A stretch of 64,000 nt of DNA from assembly GCA_963710865.1 (NCBI GenBank), contig CAVQBR010000001.1:123836-187835 (forward strand), read 5' to 3'. The notes below the pieces were generated by a model. That model was not told where the DNA came from. It worked only from the letters and a program-made list of their open reading frames with translations, and ran no database searches. A program made the position numbers and the translations under genes. Each line of letters opens with the position of its first letter. The first letter of the stretch is position 1. Positions 42,145 through 51,294 of the stretch are shown here, piece after piece. The stretch comes from PRDV01 sp963710865 (GTDB lineage Bacteria; Babelota; Babeliae; Babelales; Babelaceae).

Positions 42145-43875
42145 TTACACCACTGCGCAACAAATATTTGTTCCCGCGTTGGAAGTCGAAGAACCTGGAG
42201 TCGTAACGAGGGCAGGAGGAATTCCTGAACAGTTTCCCGCACCGTTATTGCATGCTGTATTGAAATAGATCTGGGTATTGGCTGGATCGTTATTATTAAT
42301 CCCATAACCACCATTATTTGAAACTATGTTATTTTGAGCAATGTTCAATGTCGAACCAGATGCGATAAGTAGACCGGTTCCGGCATTGTTTGTTATAACG
42401 TTATCAATGACTGAATTATTATTCGATCCCACAACTCCCGTTACACTATTTGGAAGAGTATTCAGAACCAAGCCGTTACCTTCACCTAGAGTTATGTTGC
42501 CAGAACTCGCAGTTATTTCGTTGTTTTTAATAACACTATTCGATGTATTATCAAAGAAAATATTTGCTGTTACACCGCCCGCAATGTTGCAATTATCCAC
42601 AACGATGTTACTATTTCCTGATTCAGATCTGATACCTATATCAGGAGTATTCGTAATAACTGAAGTACGAATCGTAAGACCGGTTACAACTGCTGTTAGG
42701 TCGCCCGCCGTATCGGCATAACCAATATGTATTGCAGCAGGATGATACCCTGGTGCAAATGCGGCATTTGAATCAATGATTACGTTATCAATAAGAACCC
42801 CTGTTGCGTTTACCAAAAGTATGCCATCAAAACCTGGAACTGCGTTGACATTACTAATGAGGGTATTTTTAATGGTTAGGCCATTTACACCACTCGATGG
42901 AAATTCACGTACTGCGGGAACTCCTATCTGTATAGCGATAGTCAAACTTCCATTTGAATTAATGGTTACATCTTCAATAACGTTATTGGCACCCTTAAAG
43001 AGCCCAATGCCACCCCCGCCAGCCAATGACCCGTTAGAGTTCAATGTGCAATTTCTGATAATCACATCATTACCTTCATAGGCCGGGTTTCCAGTTCCTG
43101 TTACGATATGAGGAAACGTCGTTTCTAGAGTAGTCTCAAAAGTAGTGTTCTCAACGATTAATCCATCAATTTGTTGTGCAAAAATTCCGATATCAAGCGG
43201 GCCCATTTGACAATTACTTACGCGACAGTTCGTGCAACTGTTATTAAACTGAATCCCACTTGTCTCATGAGTAATCCCGGGATTAGCGTTACCGCCAGTA
43301 AATGTTGACTCTTCAATAACGACAGCAGTCGATCCCGAGGCCTTTACGCCGTTACTAACTGTATCATTAGTTGTCAAGCCACCGACATGATCTTTAAATC
43401 GTGAGCGCGTTATGAATACATCGGTTGAATTCTCAGCAAAGATACCTTGGAACGTGTTTTGGGTAAACACATTATCAACGGTGACCTTATCACTATTGAG
43501 AAGATAAATAGCTACAACAGAAGGGTCAGTAGATACTGTAGGACAACTAATCTTATCGTTGAGTATAACCAGCTCAGAAATACCATTGGCAAAGATCCCT
43601 ACAGCACCCTCACTTGGAATGCATAAGTTATGATCTCCAAAATTCAACGTAACGTTATTTGCGGTAACAGTTATAGCATTTCCCGTACCCGTGAACTTAA
43701 GGTTCTTTTTGACACACCATTTACCCGGCCTATCAATACAGGCTGGGACCTTGTCGATGACGTAATAATCTTCACAGGACTCTGCCTTGTTTCTTTGTAA
43801 GTCTTTAGTCTGAGTGAATGATGTGGTAGTCACCATCAAAGCACTTAATGATACCGTAATTATAGAATTCTTCAT
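42145..43875 (-). CDS. Secreted parallel beta-helix protein, 576 residues, paralogue of the next gene
   Basis: Closely similar to the 587-residue neighbour along its whole length (DKVPACIDRPGKWCVKKNL, GNAITVTANNVTLNFGDHNL, final NICCAVV), but its N-terminal Cys-rich segment is shortened. I chose the ATG at 43875 (MKNSIITVSLSALM signal peptide), which has AAGGAG just upstream, over an ATG at 43923 that adds a charged non-signal extension. Function unknown; surface or secreted. Both paralogues are in the same orientation with matching promoters. Confidence 0.85.
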   Translation of the reverse strand: MKNSIITVSLSALMVTTTSFTQTKDLQRNKAESCEDYYVIDKVPACIDRPGKWCVKKNLKFTGTGNAITVTANNVTLNFGDHNLCIPSEGAVGIFANGISELVILNDKISCPTVSTDPSVVAIYLLNSDKVTVDNVFTQNTFQGIFAENSTDVFITRSRFKDHVGGLTTNDTVSNGVKASGSTAVVIEESTFTGGNANPGITHETSGIQFNNSCTNCRVSNCQMGPLDIGIFAQQIDGLIVENTTFETTLETTFPHIVTGTGNPAYEGNDVIIRNCTLNSNGSLAGGGGIGLFKGANNVIEDVTINSNGSLTIAIQIGVPAVREFPSSGVNGLTIKNTLISNVNAVPGFDGILLVNATGVLIDNVIIDSNAAFAPGYHPAAIHIGYADTAGDLTAVVTGLTIRTSVITNTPDIGIRSESGNSNIVVDNCNIAGGVTANIFFDNTSNSVIKNNEITASSGNITLGEGNGLVLNTLPNSVTGVVGSNNNSVIDNVITNNAGTGLLIASGSTLNIAQNNIVSNNGGYGINNNDPANTQIYFNTACNNGAGNCSGIPPALVTTPGSSTSNAGTNICCAVV

Positions 43876-44023
43876 TTTTCTCCTTTTTAGCCATTTCGGC
43901 CAATAAAATATCTCTACTCTCAACTTTCTTGAATTATCTTCTCTCTATATCGTGGCTTGTCCCCTTCTTTTTGTTCGACATAGTTTGTTTGACATAGTTT
44001 TACCTGCTTTAGGTATTAAAATT

Positions 44024-44053
44024 ATCATAAAATAGTCTTGGGTAAGAAATCAA
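44024..44053 (-). promoter_or_regulatory. Promoter of the 576-residue beta-helix gene
   Basis: On the minus strand TTGATT (44048-44053), 18 bases, then TATGAT (44024-44029), the same arrangement as the paralogue's promoter. Confidence 0.65.
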
Positions 44054-44392
44054 GAGTCATTTGTAGTAGAGTGTAAACAATGAACTTTGGCCATCAAAAT
44101 TAATGCTGCATCCTACACCAGGCGAAGCGCGGATTTCTTCCGATCGTTACACTAATACATTTGTCCCCGAATTGCTAGAAGGGACCCGTCAGATCGTTAT
44201 CCACCAACCAATGCAACTACGCTTTAAGCTGAAATCAATGGCAATACAACAACCGTGGAGACTCATATCATCCTTACCACCTGATTGCCAACTTTAGTAA
44301 TTGAGAATGTGTAAGCCCCGCCCCAAAAAGCGGGGTAACAACTGAGACGGACGCAACCTGAGAAAATCATGCATACAAAAAATCATATTCTC
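44054..44392. other. Gene-poor region with an orphan terminator-like hairpin
   Basis: A short hairpin (44316-44321 with 44330-44335) follows a stop-like TAATTGAG reminiscent of the ends of the two large beta-helix genes. It may be the last trace of a lost copy. The 64-residue open frame here has no signal or ribosome site and is not called. Confidence 0.35.
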
Positions 44393-44422
44393 TTGACAAG
44401 GAATTTTTCGAACTGCTAGCAT
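44393..44422 (+). promoter_or_regulatory. Candidate promoter of the 982-residue beta-helix gene
   Basis: A perfect TTGACA (44393-44398), 18 bases, then TAGCAT (44417-44422). The leader to the ATG would be about 150 bases. Confidence 0.45.
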
Positions 44423-44578
44423 GCATTGGCATTAGGTATCACCATGAAGGAGGGCTAAAACAAAAAAATTCGCTTAGTAAGAAAGCGAGAGATGGGGAGA
44501 GTACCAGTTAAGAGTGCAAGGCGATTGTTTCTTGCAAAGAGATTAAAAATTATTGTTTACAAGTTAAGGAGAAAATCT

Positions 44579-47527
44579 ATGTATCTTATATCTATGATGA
44601 AGCATACGCTTGTAGCTGCGCTATTCACACTTGGAGCTTGCAGTGCTTTGCAAGCAATAGCCTATACAGTCAATACAACTGCTGACAATGGGGATAATAT
44701 CAGTCCAATACCTGGTTCCCTGCGTGCAGCAATTATCGCAGTAAATAGCGCCCCACCAAATTCAGTTAGTAATATTAGTTTTGGCATTACTACGGGTACC
44801 GCCCCATTTATCATACAACCCCAGGTATTTGATCTACCTGCTATTACAAACCCAGTCATAATTGACGGCTATACCCAGATGGGATCTTCACCTAACAGCA
44901 GTCCCCAAGGGAGCAATGCCACACTCGCAATTGTCATCAATGGCAGCAATTATACCCAAGGTGATGGAGTGACTAGTGGAAATGGGCTGACTTTTGCTGG
45001 TAATTCAGCTGGAAGTGTTGTACGGGGCTTAGTAATAAATCAGTGGCTAGGTAACGGTATTTTAGTAGAAGGGGTTTCAGGCATTAAGGTTATTGGGTGC
45101 TTTATCGGAACAGATTACACTGGCACACAAGTACAAGCTAATCGAACAGGAATAGGTCTCTCGCGCACAACTGGCACCATTATTGGCACCCCTGCTACTG
45201 TGGATTATAACGTCATTGCCGGAAGCTTTAGCTGGTTTATAACTGATAACTATGGCTTAAGAGGCGCATGCATTTTTTCACTCGACGGTAAAAATATATC
45301 TATAACCAATAACTCTATAGGCACTGATCTTACCGGGATGTATGCATTGGGCAATTCATCCGTGGGAATCTTTTTGCGAAGTGATCAAAATGGAACTGTA
45401 ACTAACAATGTTGTATCAGGACACAGCATTTTTGGTATCCGTTTACGAGCAACCGGTAATTGCACTGTGCAGAATAATTATGTTGGCACTGATATCACCG
45501 GAACTCTGGCGCTTGGCAATGGAAGTGCGGGCATAGAACTTGATGATAATAATAATGGGGTAAGTAACTATATCATAGGTAACCTCGTCTCAGGAAATAG
45601 AACCGGTATCCGTATAGGGCAATTTTTTCTACCAGGTTCAACCATGAATACCGTTCAAGGTAATCGAGTTGGCACAGATGTTACGGGAACTACGGCTGTC
45701 CCTAATGAGGAATTTGGGATCATACTTAATGATGGACAAAACACTGTTGGTGGCTCAGAAGCTGGACAAGGCAATGTCATATCTGGCAACCTTGGAGGTG
45801 GTATTCTTCTCTATGGAACGCCAAATACAACAGCTAACGTTGTAGCAAATAACTTCATTGGCACTGATATTACTGGCACACAACCTTTACCAAATGAGGG
45901 AAATGGCGTACAAATTGGTCTTAACGGCGGCCTTGGTGGATCATCCGATAATACTATTGGCACATCCTCACCTCTTCTAGGTACTACTCTTCAGAGCGCT
46001 AAGCAATTCAAGAAACAAAAAATAGATGGGCCAAAAAGGCAACGCAAAGGATACTCAGCAATCGGGTCTAGCTTAAAAGTAAAAACCCATTCCACCGAAC
46101 CTGTCATTTCAATGCCTCAAATCGAAAAGAGCATAAAAGAGCTTCTTTCTCGGCCAGCTCAAACGATAGGTTTAAACTTTACAGCAGCCACAGTAGGCAC
46201 TGCCTTAGCAGTCTCAGACCCAGATGCAGGAGAATCATTTCCAAGTGGCTGGGTTGGTCCACAACAGTATATTTTAACTACCTATGGTATTATACGTAGC
46301 TTCGATAAATCGACTGGGCTGCCAGATGGTGTACTCAACATCGATGCTGGAAGTTTCATGGGAACGGTTTCTGAGGACCCTCGTATTAACTATAGCCGCT
46401 TTCTTGATCGCTGGTTCATTAGTTGCGAAAATGGCCCTACGTCGACAGAACTAATCGTAGCATGGAGTGATTCGGGTGTAATAACACCGGAAACCGTGTG
46501 GACAATTATCACATTCTCTAACACTGATCTGGCAAGCCCAGCTTACGTTTACGATAATCAGTTAGCAACTGACGCCAATGCTGTGTATATTAGCGTCGAC
46601 ACGTCTGATAATACGAGTTACCTCGGAGTATCTACTGTCGTTATCCCTAATAGTGAAATTACTACGGGAAATACTTCTCCAGCTTTCACCGTACTTCCAG
46701 GGATTCTTCCTAACACCTCTAATCAGGGCGCTCCACCAGCTGATAACTTTGATCAGGATGCGCAATTTGGGTATATAGTCAATGCATTCGATTCAACTCA
46801 GCTTTACTTTTATCGCATTCTCAACCCAGGGTCTTCTCAAGCAATTCTCGGGCAGCAGATCGTCTTGAATGTTCCTGCTTATGCGAAGCCAGCAAATGCT
46901 CCTCATGAGGGGAATCTCTATACCCTCAACAATTCAACTATTATGTATATAGAAACGTCTTCAGGTACACCCTTACATGCCCCCCATGTACGCAATAAGC
47001 AGCTGTATATTTGCCATCCTACCCAAGTTAATAGTGAAGGATTGGGCACCCCTGCTGGAGATCGCGTTGGCATACGCTGGTATCAGTTTGATTTGACTGG
47101 GGATCCTACAGGCAATGGGTGCGGTATTGAAACAGAGACAACCTGTCCTGCACTTGTACAATGGGGGACGCTCTTTGATAGCGCAGCAGAGAATCCCAAG
47201 TTTTATTATGTCCCTGCTATTATGACAAATAAAAATGGTGATCTTGTTATCGAAGGAACAGTATCTGGCACCAATAATTATACCAATGTCTTTTATGCAG
47301 GACGTCAAGCTTCGGATCCTTTAGGTACTTTGCGCAATCCAGTCTTGGTTACCAATAACACGAGTAATCCATTTAATTTTGGAGTACTTAATGGCCAGAG
47401 CTGGGGAGTTTATTCAACCTTAGCTCCTGATCCAAGTAATGATCTTATTCTCTGGAGCAGCGGTACGTGGGCTGCCATCGAAAATGGATGGGGTGTTCAA
47501 GCAACTCAGTTGCTTCCAGCTCAGTAA
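44579..47527 (+). CDS. Large secreted beta-helix protein with C-terminal BNR/propeller-like region, 982 residues
   Basis: Full-length paralogue of the 1035-residue protein, with the same signal peptide, AYTVNTTADNG opening, NxIGTDxTGTxxLPN beta-helix turns (to about residue 460), and C-terminal domain ending WGVYSTLAPDPSNDLILWSSG. The frame is open further upstream to 44492, but AAGGAG seven bases before 44579 and the signal peptide beginning there decide the start. Inferred to be surface exposed. Confidence 0.85.
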   Translation: MYLISMMKHTLVAALFTLGACSALQAIAYTVNTTADNGDNISPIPGSLRAAIIAVNSAPPNSVSNISFGITTGTAPFIIQPQVFDLPAITNPVIIDGYTQMGSSPNSSPQGSNATLAIVINGSNYTQGDGVTSGNGLTFAGNSAGSVVRGLVINQWLGNGILVEGVSGIKVIGCFIGTDYTGTQVQANRTGIGLSRTTGTIIGTPATVDYNVIAGSFSWFITDNYGLRGACIFSLDGKNISITNNSIGTDLTGMYALGNSSVGIFLRSDQNGTVTNNVVSGHSIFGIRLRATGNCTVQNNYVGTDITGTLALGNGSAGIELDDNNNGVSNYIIGNLVSGNRTGIRIGQFFLPGSTMNTVQGNRVGTDVTGTTAVPNEEFGIILNDGQNTVGGSEAGQGNVISGNLGGGILLYGTPNTTANVVANNFIGTDITGTQPLPNEGNGVQIGLNGGLGGSSDNTIGTSSPLLGTTLQSAKQFKKQKIDGPKRQRKGYSAIGSSLKVKTHSTEPVISMPQIEKSIKELLSRPAQTIGLNFTAATVGTALAVSDPDAGESFPSGWVGPQQYILTTYGIIRSFDKSTGLPDGVLNIDAGSFMGTVSEDPRINYSRFLDRWFISCENGPTSTELIVAWSDSGVITPETVWTIITFSNTDLASPAYVYDNQLATDANAVYISVDTSDNTSYLGVSTVVIPNSEITTGNTSPAFTVLPGILPNTSNQGAPPADNFDQDAQFGYIVNAFDSTQLYFYRILNPGSSQAILGQQIVLNVPAYAKPANAPHEGNLYTLNNSTIMYIETSSGTPLHAPHVRNKQLYICHPTQVNSEGLGTPAGDRVGIRWYQFDLTGDPTGNGCGIETETTCPALVQWGTLFDSAAENPKFYYVPAIMTNKNGDLVIEGTVSGTNNYTNVFYAGRQASDPLGTLRNPVLVTNNTSNPFNFGVLNGQSWGVYSTLAPDPSNDLILWSSGTWAAIENGWGVQATQLLPAQ

Positions 47528-47545
47528 TTGTTGACCGATAGATAC

Positions 47546-47570
47546 GCCCCTGCCCATAAGGAGCGGGGGC
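47546..47570 (+). terminator. Hairpin after the 982-residue gene
   Basis: Arms 47546-47553 and 47563-47570 are GC-rich with a 9-base loop and sit 18 bases past the stop; the following run is only moderately T-rich. Confidence 0.65.
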
Positions 47571-47886
47571 TCTCAATTCTCCACTCAAAGGCATTTTTCC
47601 GCTCACCTTCCCTACGTAATACTTCTCACCAAAACTGCTTGTGTTTTGGGAAAAAAGCGGTTACGCTAAATATACCAGTCAAAAAAGGGAGAGCAGACTT
47701 GGCACAAAAAAGGTGTAGTGAAGCAAAATCACCTCTTTTATTTCCATCTTATATATCCCCTTTTCGTTGACTACTACCACTACGTCTGATTTTGGTAAGG
47801 GGTCAGTACTGATCCCTTTACCATAGTCAGGGTCAAAGGTATCTCTCACCTCTCGTAGAAAGAATATTCTCTAGATTTGCAGGAAA
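47571..47886. other. Gene-free region with an imperfect palindrome
   Basis: No convincing gene; an 80-residue frame starting at 47528 lacks a ribosome site. An imperfect inverted repeat spans 47794-47823 (ggtaaggggtcag and ctgatccctttacc). Confidence 0.45.
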
Positions 47887-47910
47887 GGTGCTGAGGTTGT
47901 GTTCAGCACC
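47887..47910. terminator. Hairpin with T7 run at the end of the NTT gene
   Basis: Arms 47887-47894 and 47903-47910 (ggtgctga/tcagcacc). A run of seven T residues follows on the plus strand (47912-47918) and overlaps the stop of the minus-strand transporter gene. On the minus strand only TTTCC follows, so direction is uncertain. Confidence 0.6.
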
Positions 47911-47916
47911 ATTTTT

Positions 47917-49329
47917 TTATGCAACGGGAACGTCTGTGACAGCTTCTGCCCCTATAACTTCATTACGCTTAATAGCTTTTTCAAACCGCCAACCAAGCAG
48001 ATATGCAGTTATAAACCAGAAGAAGACAACAAACCCAAAGAAGGTTGTCTGAACTGTGAGGAGCATCTGCCCAACCATGCCATCAGTGTACATATTAAAC
48101 GAAGATGCACAGGTCTTAGCAAACTTATTGCCTACCCCCTCAATCCAAGACTTAGACTTAAACTGCACTTCTTTTACCGTAGGTATATAGAGGCTTTCGC
48201 GAAGCGGAGCAGCAAAAGCATAATTAACTGAACGAGTAACTACAAATGCAAAAATAGCAGTTGCAAATGATGGCGCTACGACAAATCCTATCACAGAAAG
48301 AGCGGTCGTTGCAGGAATCAAAAGAAGAGAACGTCGTTCTCCAAGAGCATTAATGAGCGCACGCGTACCAAAGGTAACCACAAAAAATGCTACTACATGC
48401 ACAAGGAGCCCCTGCCAAAGGAGAAAGCTCGTAAACTGAGAAAGAGTGGTAGATGCATTTTTTCCGAAGACTATGTTTTCAATTTTCAATGCTTGCATAA
48501 TCATTTCGTAAAAAAAGCTCATTCCAAAGATGCCCATAACATAGGGATACTTGAAAAACAACGTTAAACCCGAAAGCATACTTTCAAGGACTGAAGCTTC
48601 TGCTTCCTGTTTATGACGAACCTTTTCGAGCTTATATCCTGCTTCATACCCATGAAGTTCCTTATGAGGCACTTTCTTCATAAGATAGTAAATAACAAAG
48701 GGAACAATGGCAAGCATAACAGAACAGCCCCCCAACAAGACTTGCAGATTAAGCACATCGTCAAATGAACTATATCGTAGCACCAACCAGCCGGCTGAAG
48801 CTGCTACTATTCCACCCAGCTTAGAACCCGCTACCATAACAGGATAATTGTTCTTAACTGCTGAAGGCGCAGTAATAGAGTTCGTAAATGCCCAGAATAC
48901 TCCCACTACAAGAGGTACATAACCTTCAGTAAAGAAATAAAAGAGCCAACCAAAAATACGGTATGGGCTACTTATTGTATTAGCGAGCCCTATGGTAGGA
49001 TGGCCTAAAAAAAACACAAATATGAACCCAAGAACAGCATAAAGCACTGCATAAAAATAGAGCAGCGAATGGCGGCGAACAAGATCGACCAAGCGGGAAT
49101 GAAAGAAAATGGCTGGAATTAAAACAAGCATCGAAAATATCTTCGCATATGCAAGCAGTTTACGATCTTGGCCTACAATCGTAGAAAAAAAGGCATCTTT
49201 AAGTGCATAGGTTACAGTATAAGCTCCGACGACGAGAAAAAAGGCCATTGTCAGCAACATAACCTTCAGCAATTCATGACGTTCCACATCTAAGAAAAAC
49301 CTATATACTCTTTTGATACGCGAACTCAT
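47917..49329 (-). CDS. NTT-family nucleotide transporter (ATP/ADP translocase type)
   Basis: The 470-residue protein has about twelve transmembrane helices and the TLC/NTT family pattern (AYTVTYALKDAFFSTIVGQDRK, FWAFTNSITAP, KLGGIVAASAGW, FVVTRSVNYAFAAPLRESLYIPT). In Chlamydia, Rickettsia and related intracellular bacteria such carriers exchange host ATP for ADP or import nucleotides; the substrate here is unknown. The start has an AGGGGG site. The second family member is immediately upstream. Confidence 0.92.
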   Translation of the reverse strand: MSSRIKRVYRFFLDVERHELLKVMLLTMAFFLVVGAYTVTYALKDAFFSTIVGQDRKLLAYAKIFSMLVLIPAIFFHSRLVDLVRRHSLLYFYAVLYAVLGFIFVFFLGHPTIGLANTISSPYRIFGWLFYFFTEGYVPLVVGVFWAFTNSITAPSAVKNNYPVMVAGSKLGGIVAASAGWLVLRYSSFDDVLNLQVLLGGCSVMLAIVPFVIYYLMKKVPHKELHGYEAGYKLEKVRHKQEAEASVLESMLSGLTLFFKYPYVMGIFGMSFFYEMIMQALKIENIVFGKNASTTLSQFTSFLLWQGLLVHVVAFFVVTFGTRALINALGERRSLLLIPATTALSVIGFVVAPSFATAIFAFVVTRSVNYAFAAPLRESLYIPTVKEVQFKSKSWIEGVGNKFAKTCASSFNMYTDGMVGQMLLTVQTTFFGFVVFFWFITAYLLGWRFEKAIKRNEVIGAEAVTDVPVA

Positions 49330-49354
49330 CCAAACCCCCTAACAGTTTTAAAGA

Positions 49355-49387
49355 AAGGCCTTTCCCAGGTATTGTGGGAAAGGCCTT
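49355..49387 (-). terminator. 13-bp perfect hairpin between the two NTT genes
   Basis: Arms 49355-49367 and 49375-49387 pair perfectly around a 7-base loop, 21 bases past the upstream transporter's stop, followed on the minus strand by a T-rich stretch. The two transporters may therefore be regulated separately or by read-through. Confidence 0.75.
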
Positions 49388-49408
49388 ATGTTTCACGTCA
49401 ACTCATTA

Positions 49409-50836
49409 TTAACAAACAACTTCGTTTCGATCAACTGCCTTCTGATACGTACGCCCAAGATAGAGCGCTACAACAATCCAAATAGCAATTATACCAAAGA
49501 ACAAGTAGCTGCTGAGAGCAATATGCCAGAAGGTACCTTTATCTTCTGGTCCAAACCTATTTGCCTTAGCAAAGGCATCGTTCGACCACTCAGGGCCATT
49601 AGAGCGTAATGCCTGTTTATGAAAGTCATTGATAGCAGATCCACCAGCTTTTGCACCACGAGATCCGAAGCTTTCAATCCATGCCTGAGATTTGTAACGT
49701 ACATCCTTAGTTACCGGAATATACAACTGTTTCATCGCAGGACTGTTCAATGCATAGTTAATCGCTTTCGATGCGACCATTAACCAGAACAATGGTTGCA
49801 GTGCTGTATAGAATTTAAAGACAACAACAGCTATAGCAACTATGAACGGCATTAAGGTTAAGGATGTCGTAAGGCCTAATCTTCGTTGAATATTACTAAT
49901 ACCAAACAGTAAGCAGAGGAACGTAGCAAGATTTGCATAAGCACCGTAGTTACCAAAATACGCAGATTTAAGAGCCTTATCAAGAACCTGCGTTTCAACC
50001 ATTATCTTGAAATAATAATCAAATACGGTAACAATAACTTCGTAAAAGGTGATGACTCCAAAGATCCCTAACAAAAACGGCGTAGAAATCATCAGCTTTA
50101 ACCCTTCTAAGAATCCAGGTTCTTCCTCTTGCTCACCATGCTTCGCCTTCTCGGTAAATCCAACCATCTGCTCTTTAGAAACATTTCTCATGAAAAGACT
50201 CACGAGAGGAATAATGCAAAATATCAAAAAGCCACAAATGAGAATAACATACGCATTACCACTTGAACCTAAGTTATACCACATTGGAATCTTACACAGA
50301 ACTGCAGGCCCAAGTATCCCGCCAATCTGACCAATCATTACTACCAAGGAAAATCCTTTTTTACCAGACTCTGGTGAAGTAATATCAGTAGCAAATGCCC
50401 AAAAAAGAGCAACAATTAATGAACCAAAGCTTTCTACGAACACATACCACGTCCACCCTAAGATTCGAGACGGATCTGCATGAATATTATCGAGACCCAT
50501 CTGTGGATGGAAGAAACACCAGGTGAAAATAAGTGATGCTATCCCGTAGGTAATACTCAGAACATAAAATAAGTTCTGCCTAGAGAGCTTATCTACGAGC
50601 TTACTGTAAATAATAACAAGGGGGAAAACTACAACGAGTGAAAGCCATTTAGCTCGTGGCTGCCAGGTTCCACCAACAATATCTTGGAAAAGCGTATCTT
50701 TCATAGGACGAAGCGTCCAATAGACACCAATAATAAGTCCAAATATTAAGCCTAATAATAGAAACTTTTTTAACTCTTCTGGATCAAATTCTCCAAAAGT
50801 CAGTTTAAACCAATTCTTAAACGGAGTAAGAATCAT
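49409..50836 (-). CDS. NTT-family nucleotide transporter, second copy
   Basis: The 475-residue protein shares the family layout with its neighbour (GVYWTLRPMKDTLFQDIVGG, FWAFATDITSPES, KAINYALNSPAMKQLYIPVTKDVRYKSQAWIE) but is clearly diverged, so the pair is an old duplication and may differ in substrate. It has a longer cytoplasmic N-terminus. An AAGGG site precedes the ATG. It is the upstream gene of the pair. Confidence 0.92.
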   Translation of the reverse strand: MILTPFKNWFKLTFGEFDPEELKKFLLLGLIFGLIIGVYWTLRPMKDTLFQDIVGGTWQPRAKWLSLVVVFPLVIIYSKLVDKLSRQNLFYVLSITYGIASLIFTWCFFHPQMGLDNIHADPSRILGWTWYVFVESFGSLIVALFWAFATDITSPESGKKGFSLVVMIGQIGGILGPAVLCKIPMWYNLGSSGNAYVILICGFLIFCIIPLVSLFMRNVSKEQMVGFTEKAKHGEQEEEPGFLEGLKLMISTPFLLGIFGVITFYEVIVTVFDYYFKIMVETQVLDKALKSAYFGNYGAYANLATFLCLLFGISNIQRRLGLTTSLTLMPFIVAIAVVVFKFYTALQPLFWLMVASKAINYALNSPAMKQLYIPVTKDVRYKSQAWIESFGSRGAKAGGSAINDFHKQALRSNGPEWSNDAFAKANRFGPEDKGTFWHIALSSYLFFGIIAIWIVVALYLGRTYQKAVDRNEVVC

Positions 50837-51294
50837 GCGGAAGCCCTTTTTATAAAAATTAACCTATACCTGCACACGTGTGGCGCAATGCCTCTAAATT
50901 ACTCAAACTGCTATATCATAAACCATTCTCCTCAAGATAGCTGAATAAAATCACCCTCAGTATACACTTTTTTACTGCTGTAGCCAATTCGAAAAAAAGC
51001 TGATAGTTTGGCGGGATGAGGATATTTTTTTTCAATCTCCATACAAGTAAGAGCGGCAACCGAGCTTGAGTAAGCGAAACAAATCAGAGCACTCATTAGC
51101 TTCTATGTCAAGTTTCCCACTCTCAGAGCATATTAGCAGATAGCGATTGCATAAACTTTCAGATTTTCACTGGATACAACGTTCTCTAGGTAAACATTCC
51201 TTCACTCAAAAACACAACAAAAGGCTCTTGACGGAATTGAAAGTATTTTCCAAACTAGGGAGGTAGCTGTGAGGGATATTTAGGAAGGCAAACT
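50837..51294. other. Intergenic region between divergent genes
   Basis: No gene visible. Contains a short palindrome (cacacgtgtg, about 50873-50882) close to the transporter start, and the AGGAAGG ribosome site of the next gene at the right edge. Confidence 0.45.

Noticed and set aside
44103..44297. 64-residue open frame
   Set aside because: No ribosome site, signal peptide or similarity to the neighbouring surface proteins.
47528..47770. 80-residue open frame directly after the 982-residue gene
   Set aside because: It runs through that gene's terminator and has no ribosome site or recognisable sequence.
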